Of a stretch of 64,000 nucleotides of DNA, positions 46,643-55,832 are shown piece by piece (within the stretch, counting starts at the first letter, position 1; the number at the start of each line of letters is the position of its first letter). The DNA comes from Pseudomonas mangiferae (GTDB lineage: Bacteria; Pseudomonadota; Gammaproteobacteria; Pseudomonadales; Pseudomonadaceae). A program made the position numbers and the translations under genes. The stretch spans positions 19,482 to 83,481 of the forward strand of contig NZ_VJOY01000015.1 of NCBI RefSeq assembly GCF_007109405.1, given 5' to 3'. The notes beneath the pieces are model-generated. The model made no database searches. It was not told where the DNA came from and saw only the letters and a program-made list of their open reading frames with translations.

Positions 46643-48418
46643 ATGCCTGAGATTTCCTTGCAGGGCCGTGTCCTGGTCGGTGGCGCGGCCCACGGCGAGC
46701 TGCTGTACGCCGACGTCGGCCTGAGCTTCTGGGGCGGCATCGACCCGTTCAGCGGCGAAGTGATCGACCGCCACCATCCCCTCAGCGGGGCCATCGTCAC
46801 CGGCCGGGTGCTGGCGATTCCCAGCGGCCGCGGCTCCTGCACCGGCAGCAGCGTGATGCTGGAGCTGATCCTCAACGGCCATGCGCCGGCCGCCCTGCTG
46901 CTGGAGCAGGTGGACGACATCCTCACCCTCGGGGTGATGGTGGCCGAGCAGCTGTTCGGCCGCGCCATCCCGGTACTGGTGCTCGGCCCCGAGGGCTTCG
47001 CCGCCCTGGCCGGGCAGCGCCAGGTGCGGATCGACGGCTCGCGGGTCGAGGCCGGCGCTGCGCTCGCCACGCCCGCCCCGGCGGCTTCCGCCTCCCGCGA
47101 GCCACAAGCGACCTGGACGCCGCGCCTGGCCCTGACCGACGGCGACCGCGCATTGCTGACCGGCGAGCACGGCAAGGCCGCCCAGGCGGCCATGGGCATC
47201 GTCCTGCGCATGGCCGAGCTGCAGGGCGCCGAGGAGCTGCTGGATGTCACTCAGGCCCACATCGACGGCTGCATCTACACCGGCCCGGCCAGCCTGCGCT
47301 TCGCCCGGCAATTGGTGGACTGGGGCGCCCGGGTGCGGGTGCCGACCACCCTCAATTCCATTTCCGTGGACCAGCGCCGCTGGCGCGAGCAGGGCATCGA
47401 CGCCGCCTTCGGCGAGCCGGCCGCCGCCCTGGGCGACGCCTACATGGCCATGGGCGCGCAGCTCAGCTTCACCTGCGCGCCGTACCTGCTGGACAGCGCG
47501 CCCCAGGCCGGCGAGCAGATCGTCTGGGCCGAATCCAACGCGGTGGTCTACGCTAACAGCGTGCTCGGCGCGCGCACCCTGAAGTACCCGGATTACCTGG
47601 ATATCTGCATCGCCCTCACCGGCCGCGCGCCGCGCATCGGCTGCCACCTGGCGCCGCAGCGCCACGCCCGCCTGCACATCCAGCTGCCGCCCCTGGGCGA
47701 GCTGGACGATGCCTTCTACCCGTTACTGGGCTACCACGTCGGCCTGCTCTGCGGCAGCGAGATCCCGGTGATCGAGGGGCTGGAGCAGGCCGCGCCGGAC
47801 ACGGACGCCCTCAAGGCCTTCGGCGCCGCCTTCGCCACCACCTCCGCCGCGCCGATGTTCCACATCGCCGGGGTGACCCCGGAGGCCGCCACCCTGGAGC
47901 AGGCCCTGGGCGGCCAGGCCCCGCAACGGACCCTGCGCATCGAGGCGGCGGACCTGCTGCGCAGCTGGCACGAGCTGAACAGCGCCCAGGAGCCCCGGGT
48001 CGATCTGGTTTCCCTGGGCAACCCGCACTTTTCCTTCAGCGAGTGCGCGCAGCTCGCCGCCCTTTGCGCCGGCCGCCGCAAGCACCCCGACGTGGCCCTG
48101 GTGGTGGCCTGCGGCCGGGCGATCCACGAGCGCGCCCGGCAGGCCGGGCACGTCTCCGCCCTGGAGGCCTTCGGCGTGCAGTTCGTCACCGACACCTGCT
48201 GGTGCATGCTCGGCGAGCCGGTGATCCCGCCGGGCGCCCGCACCCTGATGACCAATTCGGGCAAGTACGCCCACTACGCGCCGGGGCTGGTCGGCCGACC
48301 GGTGCATTTCGGCAGCCTGGCCGCCTGCGTCGAGGCCGCCTGCAGCGGCGTCGCCAGCGACCGCCTGCCCGCCTGGCTGCAAGCGGGCGCCGCCCGGGAG
48401 ATCCCTGTTCATGTTTGA
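46643..48418 (+). CDS. fused aconitase X, probable cis-3-hydroxy-L-proline dehydratase
   Basis: 591 residues combining the small swivel domain first (~10-140, LSGAIVTGRVLAIPSGRGSC, TGSSVMLELILNG; formerly DUF126) and the large catalytic domain (~180-590, formerly DUF521; ALLTGEHGKAAQAAMGIVLR, HIDGCIYTGPASLRFARQL). Cysteines suited to an Fe-S or metal centre occur at GCIYTG, FTCAPYL and TDTCWCMLG. Type I fused AcnX enzymes are known to dehydrate cis-3-hydroxy-L-proline to 1-pyrroline-2-carboxylate. It sits between the transporter's binding protein and permease genes, which supports a hydroxyproline substrate. The stop overlaps the next gene by 8 bases. Confidence 0.9.
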   Translation: MPEISLQGRVLVGGAAHGELLYADVGLSFWGGIDPFSGEVIDRHHPLSGAIVTGRVLAIPSGRGSCTGSSVMLELILNGHAPAALLLEQVDDILTLGVMVAEQLFGRAIPVLVLGPEGFAALAGQRQVRIDGSRVEAGAALATPAPAASASREPQATWTPRLALTDGDRALLTGEHGKAAQAAMGIVLRMAELQGAEELLDVTQAHIDGCIYTGPASLRFARQLVDWGARVRVPTTLNSISVDQRRWREQGIDAAFGEPAAALGDAYMAMGAQLSFTCAPYLLDSAPQAGEQIVWAESNAVVYANSVLGARTLKYPDYLDICIALTGRAPRIGCHLAPQRHARLHIQLPPLGELDDAFYPLLGYHVGLLCGSEIPVIEGLEQAAPDTDALKAFGAAFATTSAAPMFHIAGVTPEAATLEQALGGQAPQRTLRIEAADLLRSWHELNSAQEPRVDLVSLGNPHFSFSECAQLAALCAGRRKHPDVALVVACGRAIHERARQAGHVSALEAFGVQFVTDTCWCMLGEPVIPPGARTLMTNSGKYAHYAPGLVGRPVHFGSLAACVEAACSGVASDRLPAWLQAGAAREIPVHV

Positions 48419-49076
48419 CTACAGCTTCCACTGGCGCGCCGCCTTCAAGGCGCTGCCGGACATGCTGGCCGGCGCCTGGGTGACCTTCGAGACCGCCGCC
48501 CTGTCGATGGTCTTCGGCGTGCTCATCGCCCTGCTGCTGACCCTCATGCGCCAGGGCAAAAACCCGGCGCTGCGGGGGTTCGCCGCGACCTGGATCTCCA
48601 TCGCGCGCAACACGCCCTCGCTGTTCCAGATCTACATCCTCTACTTCGGCCTGGGCGCCTTCGGCCTGCACGTCAGCTCGTGGATCGCCCTGCTCGCCGG
48701 GATCACCTTCAACAACGCCGGCTACCTGGCGGAGAACTTCCGCGGCGGGCTCAAGGCGGTGCCGGACACCCAGCTGCGCGCCGCCCGCTCCCTGGGCATG
48801 AGCGCGCCCCAGGCCTACCGGCTGATCGTCATCCCGCAGCTGCTGCGGGTGGTGTTCTACCCGCTGACCAACCAGATGGTCTGGGCGGTGCTGATGACCT
48901 CCATGGGGGTGATCGTCGGCCTCAACGACGACCTCACCGGCGTCACCCAGGACTACAACGTGAAGACCTTCCGCACCTTCGAGTTCTTCGCCCTGGCCGC
49001 CGCCCTGTACTACCTGATCGCCAAGGCGATCGTGGCGGTGGCCCGTCTGCTGGCCTGGCGCCTGTTCCGCTACTGA
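48411..49076 (+). CDS. amino-acid ABC transporter permease
   Basis: 221 residues. HisM/GlnP-type permease with about five helices and the EAA loop in GGLKAVPDTQLRAARSLGMS (~108-127), APQAYRLIVIPQLLR. It overlaps the AcnX gene by 8 bases; the second permease starts 4 bases after its stop. Forms the heterodimeric channel for the binding protein at 45743. Confidence 0.93.
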   Translation: MFDYSFHWRAAFKALPDMLAGAWVTFETAALSMVFGVLIALLLTLMRQGKNPALRGFAATWISIARNTPSLFQIYILYFGLGAFGLHVSSWIALLAGITFNNAGYLAENFRGGLKAVPDTQLRAARSLGMSAPQAYRLIVIPQLLRVVFYPLTNQMVWAVLMTSMGVIVGLNDDLTGVTQDYNVKTFRTFEFFALAAALYYLIAKAIVAVARLLAWRLFRY

Positions 49077-49080
49077 GGGC

Positions 49081-49737
49081 ATGACCATGTTTTCCACGAG
49101 CCTCACCTGGAACGACCTGCAGTTCCTGCTCCAGGGCGCCTGGGTCACCATCCTGCTGACCCTCGCCTCCATCGCCATCGGCACCCTGATGGGAGTGGTC
49201 TGCGGCCTGCTGCGGGCCCTGCTGCCGCGGGCCACGCTGCCCCTGGCCTGGCTGCTGGATGTGTTCCGCAGCGTGCCGCTGCTGATCCAGTTCGTGCTGT
49301 TCAACGCCTTCAAGAGCATCGCCGGGCTGAACATCAGTGCCTTCAGCGTGGCCTGCGTGGTGCTGGGCATCTACGCCGCCGCCTTCTGCACGGAGATCGT
49401 CCGCAGCGGCGTGCTCTCGGTGCCCCTCAACCTGCGCCGCGCCAGCCGTTCCCTGGGCCTGAGCTACACCCAGGACCTGCGCTACATCGTCCTGCCCATG
49501 GCCACCCGGGTGGCCTTCCCCGGCTGGCTGAACCTGGTGCTGTCAGTGATGAAGGACACCGCGCTGGTGATGTGGATCGGCATCGTCGAGCTGCTGCGGG
49601 CCTCGCAGACCATCGTCACGCGCATTCAGGAGCCGCTGCTGGTGCTGTGCATCGCGGGGCTCATCTACTACGTCATGAGCCTGGTGGTGGCCCGCCTGGG
49701 CGCCCGTCTGGAATCGAGGTGGCAGGAAAATGATTGA
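49081..49737 (+). CDS. amino-acid ABC transporter permease
   Basis: 218 residues, second HisM/GlnP-type permease, with LLDVFRSVPLLIQFVLFNAF and EAA loop SGVLSVPLNLRRASRSLGLS (~118-137). ATG 49081 or 49087 could be the start. It overlaps the ATPase gene by 8 bases. Partner of the preceding permease. Confidence 0.93.
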   Translation: MTMFSTSLTWNDLQFLLQGAWVTILLTLASIAIGTLMGVVCGLLRALLPRATLPLAWLLDVFRSVPLLIQFVLFNAFKSIAGLNISAFSVACVVLGIYAAAFCTEIVRSGVLSVPLNLRRASRSLGLSYTQDLRYIVLPMATRVAFPGWLNLVLSVMKDTALVMWIGIVELLRASQTIVTRIQEPLLVLCIAGLIYYVMSLVVARLGARLESRWQEND

Positions 49738-50452
49738 GATCGACAACGTACACAAATCGTTCGGCGAGCTGGACGTGATCAAGGGCGTCAGCCTGACGGT
49801 GAACAAGGGCGAGGTGGTGTCGATCATCGGCGGCTCCGGCTCCGGCAAGTCCACCCTGCTGATGTGCATCAACGGCCTGGAATCCATCAAGCGCGGCAGC
49901 ATCCGCGTCGACGGCACCGAGGTGCACGCCCCGGGCACCGACCTGAACAAGTTGCGGCAGAAGATCGGCATCGTCTTCCAGCAATGGAACGCCTTCCCCC
50001 ACCTGACGGTGCTGGAGAACGTGATGCTGGCGCCGCGCAAGGTGCTGGGCAAGAGCCGCGAGGAGGCCGAGGCCCTGGCGGTGAAGCAGCTCACCCACGT
50101 CGGCCTGGGGGACAAGCTCAAGGTGTTCCCCGGCAAGCTCTCCGGCGGCCAGCAGCAGCGAATGGCCATTGCCCGCGCCCTGGCCATGTCGCCGGACTAC
50201 ATGCTGTTCGACGAGGCCACCAGCGCCCTCGACCCGCAGTTGGTGGGCGAGGTGCTGGACACCATGCGCCTGCTGGCCGAGGAAGGCATGACCATGGTCC
50301 TGGTGACCCACGAGATCCGCTTCGCCCGGGACGTGTCGGACCGCGTGGCGTTCTTCCGCAATGGCCTGGTGCATGAGATCGGCACCCCCGACCAAGTGAT
50401 CGGCAACCCGCAGCGACCGGAAACCGCCGACTTCCTCAAGTCGGTGAACTGA
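49730..50452 (+). CDS. amino-acid ABC transporter ATP-binding protein
   Basis: 240 residues, GlnQ/HisP type: Walker [12 protein letters not shown] (~33-43), Q-loop [18 protein letters not shown], signature [15 protein letters not shown], Walker [14 protein letters not shown] and switch [13 protein letters not shown]. Powers the hydroxyproline-linked importer. The racemase-family gene follows 32 bases later. Confidence 0.95.
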   Translation: MIEIDNVHKSFGELDVIKGVSLTVNKGEVVSIIGGSGSGKSTLLMCINGLESIKRGSIRVDGTEVHAPGTDLNKLRQKIGIVFQQWNAFPHLTVLENVMLAPRKVLGKSREEAEALAVKQLTHVGLGDKLKVFPGKLSGGQQQRMAIARALAMSPDYMLFDEATSALDPQLVGEVLDTMRLLAEEGMTMVLVTHEIRFARDVSDRVAFFRNGLVHEIGTPDQVIGNPQRPETADFLKSVN

Positions 50453-50484
50453 TCGCCCCTTTCGTCCTTCCAGGAGACCCGACC

Positions 50485-51522
50485 GTGCGTTCATCGAAAG
50501 TCATCCATGTGGTCAGTTGCCATGCCGAAGGCGAGGTCGGCGACGTGATCGTCGGCGGCGTCGCGCCGCCCCCGGGCGAGACCCTCTGGGAGCAGTCGCG
50601 CTGGATCGCCCACGACGACGTCCTGCGCAACTTCGTGCTCAACGAACCCCGCGGCGGGGTGTTCCGCCACGTCAACCTGCTGGTGCCGCCGAAGGACCCC
50701 CGGGCGCAGATGGCCTGGATCATCATGGAGCCGGCCGACGTGCCGCCCATGTCCGGCTCCAACTCCTTGTGCGTGGCCACGGTGCTGCTGGACAGCGGCA
50801 TCCTGCCCATGACCGAGCCGCAGACCCGGCTGACCCTGGAGGCGCCCGGCGGGCTGGTGGAAGTGGTCGCCGACTGCCGCGACGGCAAGGCCGAGCGGGT
50901 CGAGGTGAAGAACGTGCCGTCCTTCGTCGACAAGCTGGACGCCTGGATCGAGGTGGAGGGCCTGGGCTTGCTGCAGGTGGACACCGCCTATGGCGGCGAC
51001 AGCTTCGTCATCGTCGACGCCCAGCGCCTGGGCTTCTCCCTGGTGGCCGACGAAGCCGCCGACCTGGTGGCCACCGGAATGAAGATCACCCGCGCGGCCA
51101 ACGAGCAGCTGGGCTTCGTCCACCCCCTGAACCCGGACTGGGACCACCTGTCCTTCTGCCAGATCGCCTCCCCGCTGAGCTACGAGAATGGAGTCGCCAC
51201 CGGCGCCAACGCGGTGGTCATCCGCCCCGGCAAGATCGACCGCTCGCCCTGCGGCACCGGCTGCTCGGCGCGCATGGCCGTGCTGCACGCCAAGGGCCAG
51301 CTGCAGGTGGGCGAACGCTTCATCGGCCGCTCCATCATCGGCTCGGAATTCCACTGCCGGATCGACTCCCTCACCGAGGTGGCCGGGCGTGCGGCGATCT
51401 ACCCGTGCCTATCCGGGCGCGCCTGGATCACCGGCACCCACCAGCACCTGCTGGACCCCAGCGACCCCTGGCCCACGGGCTATCGCCTGTCCGACACCTG
51501 GCCGGTGGGCGTGCAACCCTGA
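50485..51522 (+). CDS. proline racemase-family enzyme with Ser/Cys active pair
   Basis: 345 residues from GTG 50485 with AGGAG 9 bases upstream. The first catalytic position is serine (S90 in [11 protein letters not shown]), the second cysteine (C256 in [11 protein letters not shown]). In this superfamily Cys/Cys enzymes epimerise, Cys/Thr enzymes dehydrate trans-3-hydroxy-L-proline, and the Ser/Cys class is less settled. Since the island already has a Cys/Cys epimerase, a trans-3-hydroxy-L-proline dehydratase role is likely but not certain. It is distant from LhpA in sequence and ~35 residues longer, so it is not a recent copy. Confidence 0.82.
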   Translation: MRSSKVIHVVSCHAEGEVGDVIVGGVAPPPGETLWEQSRWIAHDDVLRNFVLNEPRGGVFRHVNLLVPPKDPRAQMAWIIMEPADVPPMSGSNSLCVATVLLDSGILPMTEPQTRLTLEAPGGLVEVVADCRDGKAERVEVKNVPSFVDKLDAWIEVEGLGLLQVDTAYGGDSFVIVDAQRLGFSLVADEAADLVATGMKITRAANEQLGFVHPLNPDWDHLSFCQIASPLSYENGVATGANAVVIRPGKIDRSPCGTGCSARMAVLHAKGQLQVGERFIGRSIIGSEFHCRIDSLTEVAGRAAIYPCLSGRAWITGTHQHLLDPSDPWPTGYRLSDTWPVGVQP

Positions 51523-51655
51523 TCCCGAGCGCCGTCGCCGACGGCGCCAGGAAGACCGGCGCACGGCCCATTGCCGGCGCCACCCGACCAGACGGCCGCG
51601 CGCCGATGGTCGGACGGCACGGAGACGCCCCTGGCAATCCGTGCCTCTTGCAGTA

Positions 51656-51665
51656 TCGTATACGA
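51656..51665. promoter_or_regulatory. candidate GntR operator, perfect palindrome TCGTATACGA
   Basis: A perfect 10-base palindrome 29 bases upstream of the deaminase ATG, followed by AATACATTATT. It fits the T-N-GT-N2-AC-N-A pattern common for FCD-type GntR proteins and recurs, with one change each, at 40157 and 45693. It suggests a separate, regulated promoter for the deaminase and dehydrogenase genes. Confidence 0.65.
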
Positions 51666-51694
51666 AATACATTATTCAGCCCGGAGGCTACCCC

Positions 51695-52612
51695 ATGAGC
51701 AGAAGCGTCAACTGGAGCGGTGTGTTCCCCGCCGTCACCACCCAATTCAATGCCGACTTCTCCATCAACCTGGAGGCGACCCACGAAGTCATCTCCAACG
51801 TGATCCGCGATGGCGTGTCGGGCCTGGTGGTCTGCGGGTCGGTGGGGGAGAACACCTCCCTGACCGCCGAGGAGAAGATCGCCGTCACCGAGGTGGCGGT
51901 GGACGCCTCCAAGGGCCGCGTGCCGGTGATCTGCGGCGTCGCCGAGTTCACCAGCGTGCAGGCGGCCAAGGTGGCCAACGCGGTGCGCAAGGCCGGGGTC
52001 GACGGGGTGATGCTGATGCCGGCGCTGGTCTACGGCTCCAAGCCCTACGAGACCGCCGAGCACTACCGCTACGTGGCGAAGCACGCCGACGTGCCGCTGA
52101 TGGTTTACAACAACCCGCCCATCTACAAGAACGACGTCACCCCGGACATCCTGATTTCCCTGGCCGACTGCGACAACGTGGTGTGCTTCAAGGATTCCTC
52201 GGGCGATACCCGCCGCTTCATCGACGTGCGCAACGAAGTGGGCGACCGCTTCATCCTCTTCGCCGGCCTCGACGACGTGGTGCTGGAAAGCCTGGCGGTG
52301 GGCGCCGAGGGCTGGGTCTCAGGCATGTCCAACGTGTTCCCCAAGGAAGGCGAGACCATCTTCCGCCTGTGCAAGGCCGGGCGCTTCGCCGAAGCCATGC
52401 CGATCTACGAGTGGCTGATGCCGATCCTCCACCTGGACGCCCGCGCCGACCTGGTGCAGTGCATCAAGCTCTGCGAGGAACTCGCCGGCCGCGGCAGCGC
52501 TCTGACCCGTCCGCCGCGCCTGGCGCTGCGCGGCGACGACCTGGCCCACGTCCAGGCGATCATGGCCAAGGCCCTGGCCAACCGCCCGAGCCTGCCGGAC
52601 GTGGGGCTCTGA
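51695..52612 (+). CDS. lhpC: 1-pyrroline-4-hydroxy-2-carboxylate deaminase (DapA family)
   Basis: 305 residues from ATG 51695 with GGAGG upstream. DapA/NAL-type TIM barrel: VVCGSVGENTSLTAEEK (~46-62), Y138 in LMVYNNPPIY and the Schiff-base lysine K166 in VVCFKDSSGD. In hydroxyproline catabolism this deaminase turns 1-pyrroline-4-hydroxy-2-carboxylate into 2-oxoglutarate semialdehyde, the substrate of the next gene product. Context favours this over dihydrodipicolinate synthase. Confidence 0.9.
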   Translation: MSRSVNWSGVFPAVTTQFNADFSINLEATHEVISNVIRDGVSGLVVCGSVGENTSLTAEEKIAVTEVAVDASKGRVPVICGVAEFTSVQAAKVANAVRKAGVDGVMLMPALVYGSKPYETAEHYRYVAKHADVPLMVYNNPPIYKNDVTPDILISLADCDNVVCFKDSSGDTRRFIDVRNEVGDRFILFAGLDDVVLESLAVGAEGWVSGMSNVFPKEGETIFRLCKAGRFAEAMPIYEWLMPILHLDARADLVQCIKLCEELAGRGSALTRPPRLALRGDDLAHVQAIMAKALANRPSLPDVGL

Positions 52613-52851
52613 TCCACCGCCGGTGACAGGCCCGCACTCCTTCGGTCGGGCCACGGCCGGCGCAGCCATTCGCGCGACCCGTGGTGGACGGAGCCGTCAC
52701 CACGCCGGCGCCCCGGGCGGGAACGCGGGCGCCGCGCGGGCTAGCGGGATCGCCCTGCGCGCACAGCTCCCCTCCCCCTTGGAAACCGGCCCGTCGCCTG
52801 GCGGCCGGCTTCCCGGCCCCTCCCTCGCTCCCCGGTTCTCAGGAGACCTTC

Positions 52852-54429
52852 ATGCAGCTACTCGGCCACAACTACATCGGCGGCACCCGCAGCGCCGCGG
52901 GCGACGTGCACGTCCACAGCCTGGACGCCAGCACCGGCGAACGCCTGCCCTACACCTTCCACCAGGCCAGCCCCGCGGAGGTGGATGCCGCGGCCCGCGC
53001 GGCGGCGGACGCCTACCCGGCCTATCGCGCGCTGCCGGCCGCCCGCCGCGCCGACTTCCTCGACGCCATCGCCGCCGAACTGGACGCCCTGGGGGACGAC
53101 TTCGTCGCCCTGGTCTGCCGCGAGACCGCGCTGCCCGCCGGGCGCATCCAGGGCGAGCGCGGCCGTACCAGCGGGCAGATGCGCCTGTTCGCCCAGATGC
53201 TGCGCCGCGGCGATTTCCACGGCGCACGTATCGACCGCGCGCTGCCCGAACGCCAGCCCCTGCCGCGCCCGGACCTGCGCCAGTACCGCATCGGCCTCGG
53301 CCCGGTGGCGGTGTTCGGCGCCTCCAACTTCCCCCTGGCGTTCTCCACCGCCGGCGGCGACACCGCCGCGGCCCTGGCTGCCGGCTGCCCGGTGGTGTTC
53401 AAGGCCCACAGCGGCCACATGGCCACCGCCGAGTGCGTGGCCGACGCCGTCCTGCGGGCGGCCGAGCGCACCGGCATGCCCGCCGGGGTGTTCAACATGA
53501 TCTATGGGGGCGGGGTCGGCGAGGCCCTGGTCAAGCACCCAGCGATCCAGGCGGTGGGCTTCACCGGCTCCCTGCGCGGCGGCCGCGCCCTGTGCGACAT
53601 GGCGGCGGCGCGCCCGCAGCCGATCCCGGTGTTCGCCGAGATGTCCAGCATCAACCCGGTCCTGCTGCTACCCGCGGCCCTGGATGCCCGGGGCGAGGCC
53701 ATCGCCACCGAACTGGCCGCCTCGGTCACCCTGGGCTGCGGGCAGTTCTGCACCAACCCGGGGCTGGTGATCGGCCTGCGTTCGACGCCCTTCTCCCGCT
53801 TCCTGGACGACCTTGCCGCGCGCCTGGGTGCGCAACCGGCGCAGACCATGCTCAACGCCGGCACCCTGCGCAGCTATGAGAACGGCCTGGCCGCACTCCA
53901 GGGCCACCCGGGCATCCGCCACCTGGCAGGGGCGCCGCAGCAGGGCAACCAGGCCCAGCCGCAGCTGTTCCAGGCGGACGTCTCGCTGTTGCTGGACGGC
54001 GACCCGCTGCTGCAGGAGGAAGTCTTCGGCCCCGCCACGGTGGTGGTGGAAGCCGCCGACAAGGCCGAGCTGGTGCGCGCGCTGCACGGCCTGCATGGCC
54101 AGCTCACCGCCACCCTGATCGCCGAACCGGCGGACCTGGACGCCCACGGCGAACTGCTGGCACTGCTGGAACAGAAGGCCGGGCGGGTGCTGTTCAACGG
54201 CTACCCCACCGGCGTGGAGGTGTGCGACGCCATGGTTCATGGCGGCCCCTACCCGGCCACCTCCGACGCCCGCGGCACCTCGGTGGGCACCCTGGCCATC
54301 GACCGCTTCCTGCGCCCGGTGTGCTACCAGAACTGCCCCGATGCGCTGCTGCCGGACGCCCTGAAGAACGCCAACCCCCTGGGCCTGCTGCGCCTGGTGG
54401 ATGGCCAGCCGAGCCGCGACCCGCTGTAG
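52852..54429 (+). CDS. 2-oxoglutarate semialdehyde dehydrogenase
   Basis: 525 residues from ATG 52852 with AGGAG 7 bases upstream. Aldehyde dehydrogenase fold of the long KGSADH type: GPVAVFGASNFPLAFSTAGG (~150-169), VGFTGSLRGGRAL, general base E263 (FAEMSSINP) and catalytic C300 (GQFCTNPG). It oxidises 2-oxoglutarate semialdehyde to 2-oxoglutarate, the last step of the 4-hydroxyproline route. It follows lhpC after 239 bases that hold no other gene. An 8-bp repeat lies 72 bases after the stop. Confidence 0.92.
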   Translation: MQLLGHNYIGGTRSAAGDVHVHSLDASTGERLPYTFHQASPAEVDAAARAAADAYPAYRALPAARRADFLDAIAAELDALGDDFVALVCRETALPAGRIQGERGRTSGQMRLFAQMLRRGDFHGARIDRALPERQPLPRPDLRQYRIGLGPVAVFGASNFPLAFSTAGGDTAAALAAGCPVVFKAHSGHMATAECVADAVLRAAERTGMPAGVFNMIYGGGVGEALVKHPAIQAVGFTGSLRGGRALCDMAAARPQPIPVFAEMSSINPVLLLPAALDARGEAIATELAASVTLGCGQFCTNPGLVIGLRSTPFSRFLDDLAARLGAQPAQTMLNAGTLRSYENGLAALQGHPGIRHLAGAPQQGNQAQPQLFQADVSLLLDGDPLLQEEVFGPATVVVEAADKAELVRALHGLHGQLTATLIAEPADLDAHGELLALLEQKAGRVLFNGYPTGVEVCDAMVHGGPYPATSDARGTSVGTLAIDRFLRPVCYQNCPDALLPDALKNANPLGLLRLVDGQPSRDPL

Positions 54430-54500
54430 GCTCGGTATCCCTGCCCGGCCATGCGGCGGCCGGGCGCTTTTCCATCGGATGGCGGCCGGCTCAATGAGTC

Positions 54501-54588
54501 GGCAGGTCGGCAGGTCGGCAGGTCGGCAGGTCGGCAGGTCGGCAGGTCGGCAGGTCGGCAGGTCGGCAGGTCGGCAGGTCGGCAGGTC
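54501..54588. repeat. 8-bp tandem repeat, 11 copies
   Basis: GGCAGGTC repeated eleven times without a mismatch, preceded by a partial unit (GTC) and followed by GAGGCTGCC. It lies between the convergent dehydrogenase and reductase genes, in no gene. ORFs drawn through it consist only of Val-Gly-Arg-Ser-Ala-type repeats and are not genes. Confidence 0.97.
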
Positions 54589-54721
54589 GAGGCTGCCGGG
54601 GTCGAAGACGAAAGGGAAGCGATATACGCCTCAGGCCCAGGCCGGCTCGACACCCCCGTGAGGCGCCGAGTCCATCCGGGCGCGATTTGCTCATTCAACG
54701 GCTCGGCGAGAGCTGCCCGCC

Positions 54722-55726
54722 TCAGCGCAGCAGGGCGCGCAGGTCCTCGTACAGTTTTTCCGGGATCTCCACACCGTCTTTCAGGCTGCGGGCCCGCGCC
54801 TCATAGCGTCGTTGCGACGGCAACCGCGCACCCTGGTCTTCGATGCCGGCGAACAGCGCCTCGGCGCGGGCCAGATGCTCGTCCACCGCATCGCCGAGGA
54901 AACGCTTCGGGTCGAGGGCGATGATCAGCTCGCCGTGGTAGGGGGACGAACCGGTGCCGGCATCCCAGGCCTGGGACTCGACGCTGGTCAGGTCGCCGAT
55001 CAGCGGGCCGGCGATCAACTCCACCATGGCCGACAGCGCCGAGCCCTTGTGGCCGCCGAAGGTCAGCATGGCGCCCTTCAGCACGGCGCTGGCGTCGGTG
55101 CTCGGCTGGCCCTCGACGTCGATGCCCCAGCCCAGGGGAATCGCCTTGCCGGCGCGTTCGTGGAGCTGGATCTCGCCCCGGGCGATGGCACTGGTGGCGA
55201 AGTCGAAGATGAACGGATCGCGCCCCGCGCGCGGCCAACCGAAGGCGATGGGGTTGGTGCCGAACAGCGGCTTGCGCCCGCCGGCCGGCGCCACCCAGGC
55301 ATGGCTCGGCGTGCACGCCAGGGCCACCAGGCCGGCCTCGGTGAGCACCTCCAGCTCGGCCCACAAGGCGGAGAAATGCACGCAGTGGTTGATGGCCAGC
55401 GCCGCGATCCCGGCCTGCCGGGCTTTCTCCACCAAGACCGGCACGCCGCGCTGGAACGCCACCTGGGCGAAACCACCACGGGCATCCACCCGCACGATGG
55501 CTGGCGCCTGGTCGATCACCTCGGGCTCCGCGTCCGGGACCACCTTGCCCGCCCGCAGCGTGTCGATGCAGCCCAGCAGCCGCCACAGGCCATGGGAGGC
55601 GCACGCATCGCGCTCGCCGGCGAACACCGCGTCGGCCACCGCCTGCACGTGGTCCTCGGCGAAACCGTGATGGCGCAGGATGGCCTCGGCCAGTTGGTGG
55701 ACCTCGTCCAGGCTCAGTCGGATCAT
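54722..55726 (-). CDS. lhpD: 1-pyrroline-2-carboxylate reductase (Ldh2/MDH family)
   Basis: 334 residues from ATG 55726 with GAGGA 6 bases upstream; ATG 55732 overlaps the SD. Malate/L-lactate dehydrogenase-type NAD(P)H enzyme: VRVDARGGFAQVAF, GIAALAINHCVHFSALWAEL (~104-123), LFGTNPIAFGWP, FGGHKGSALSAMVELIAG. Family members such as DpkA/LhpD reduce 1-pyrroline-2-carboxylate to L-proline. That is the product of the 3-hydroxyproline dehydratases in this island, so it would close the second route. It faces the island from the opposite strand, so control may differ. Confidence 0.87.
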   Translation of the reverse strand: MIRLSLDEVHQLAEAILRHHGFAEDHVQAVADAVFAGERDACASHGLWRLLGCIDTLRAGKVVPDAEPEVIDQAPAIVRVDARGGFAQVAFQRGVPVLVEKARQAGIAALAINHCVHFSALWAELEVLTEAGLVALACTPSHAWVAPAGGRKPLFGTNPIAFGWPRAGRDPFIFDFATSAIARGEIQLHERAGKAIPLGWGIDVEGQPSTDASAVLKGAMLTFGGHKGSALSAMVELIAGPLIGDLTSVESQAWDAGTGSSPYHGELIIALDPKRFLGDAVDEHLARAEALFAGIEDQGARLPSQRRYEARARSLKDGVEIPEKLYEDLRALLR

Positions 55727-55832
55727 GGGCATTCCTCGGGTCGCGGCTGAAAACCCCTAAGGTGCCGGCTTATGCCCGCGCCCGCTTGACCGCTTTCCCG
55801 TCGAAACGCGACGAATTCGGCACAGCCCGCGA

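Noticed and set aside
45716..47677. 653-codon minus-strand ORF
   Set aside because: Antisense to the binding protein and aconitase X genes, no recognisable domain.
54401..54924. ORFs through the 8-bp repeat
   Set aside because: An 8-base unit cycles through all frames and opens long repeats by itself; there is no start signal or domain.
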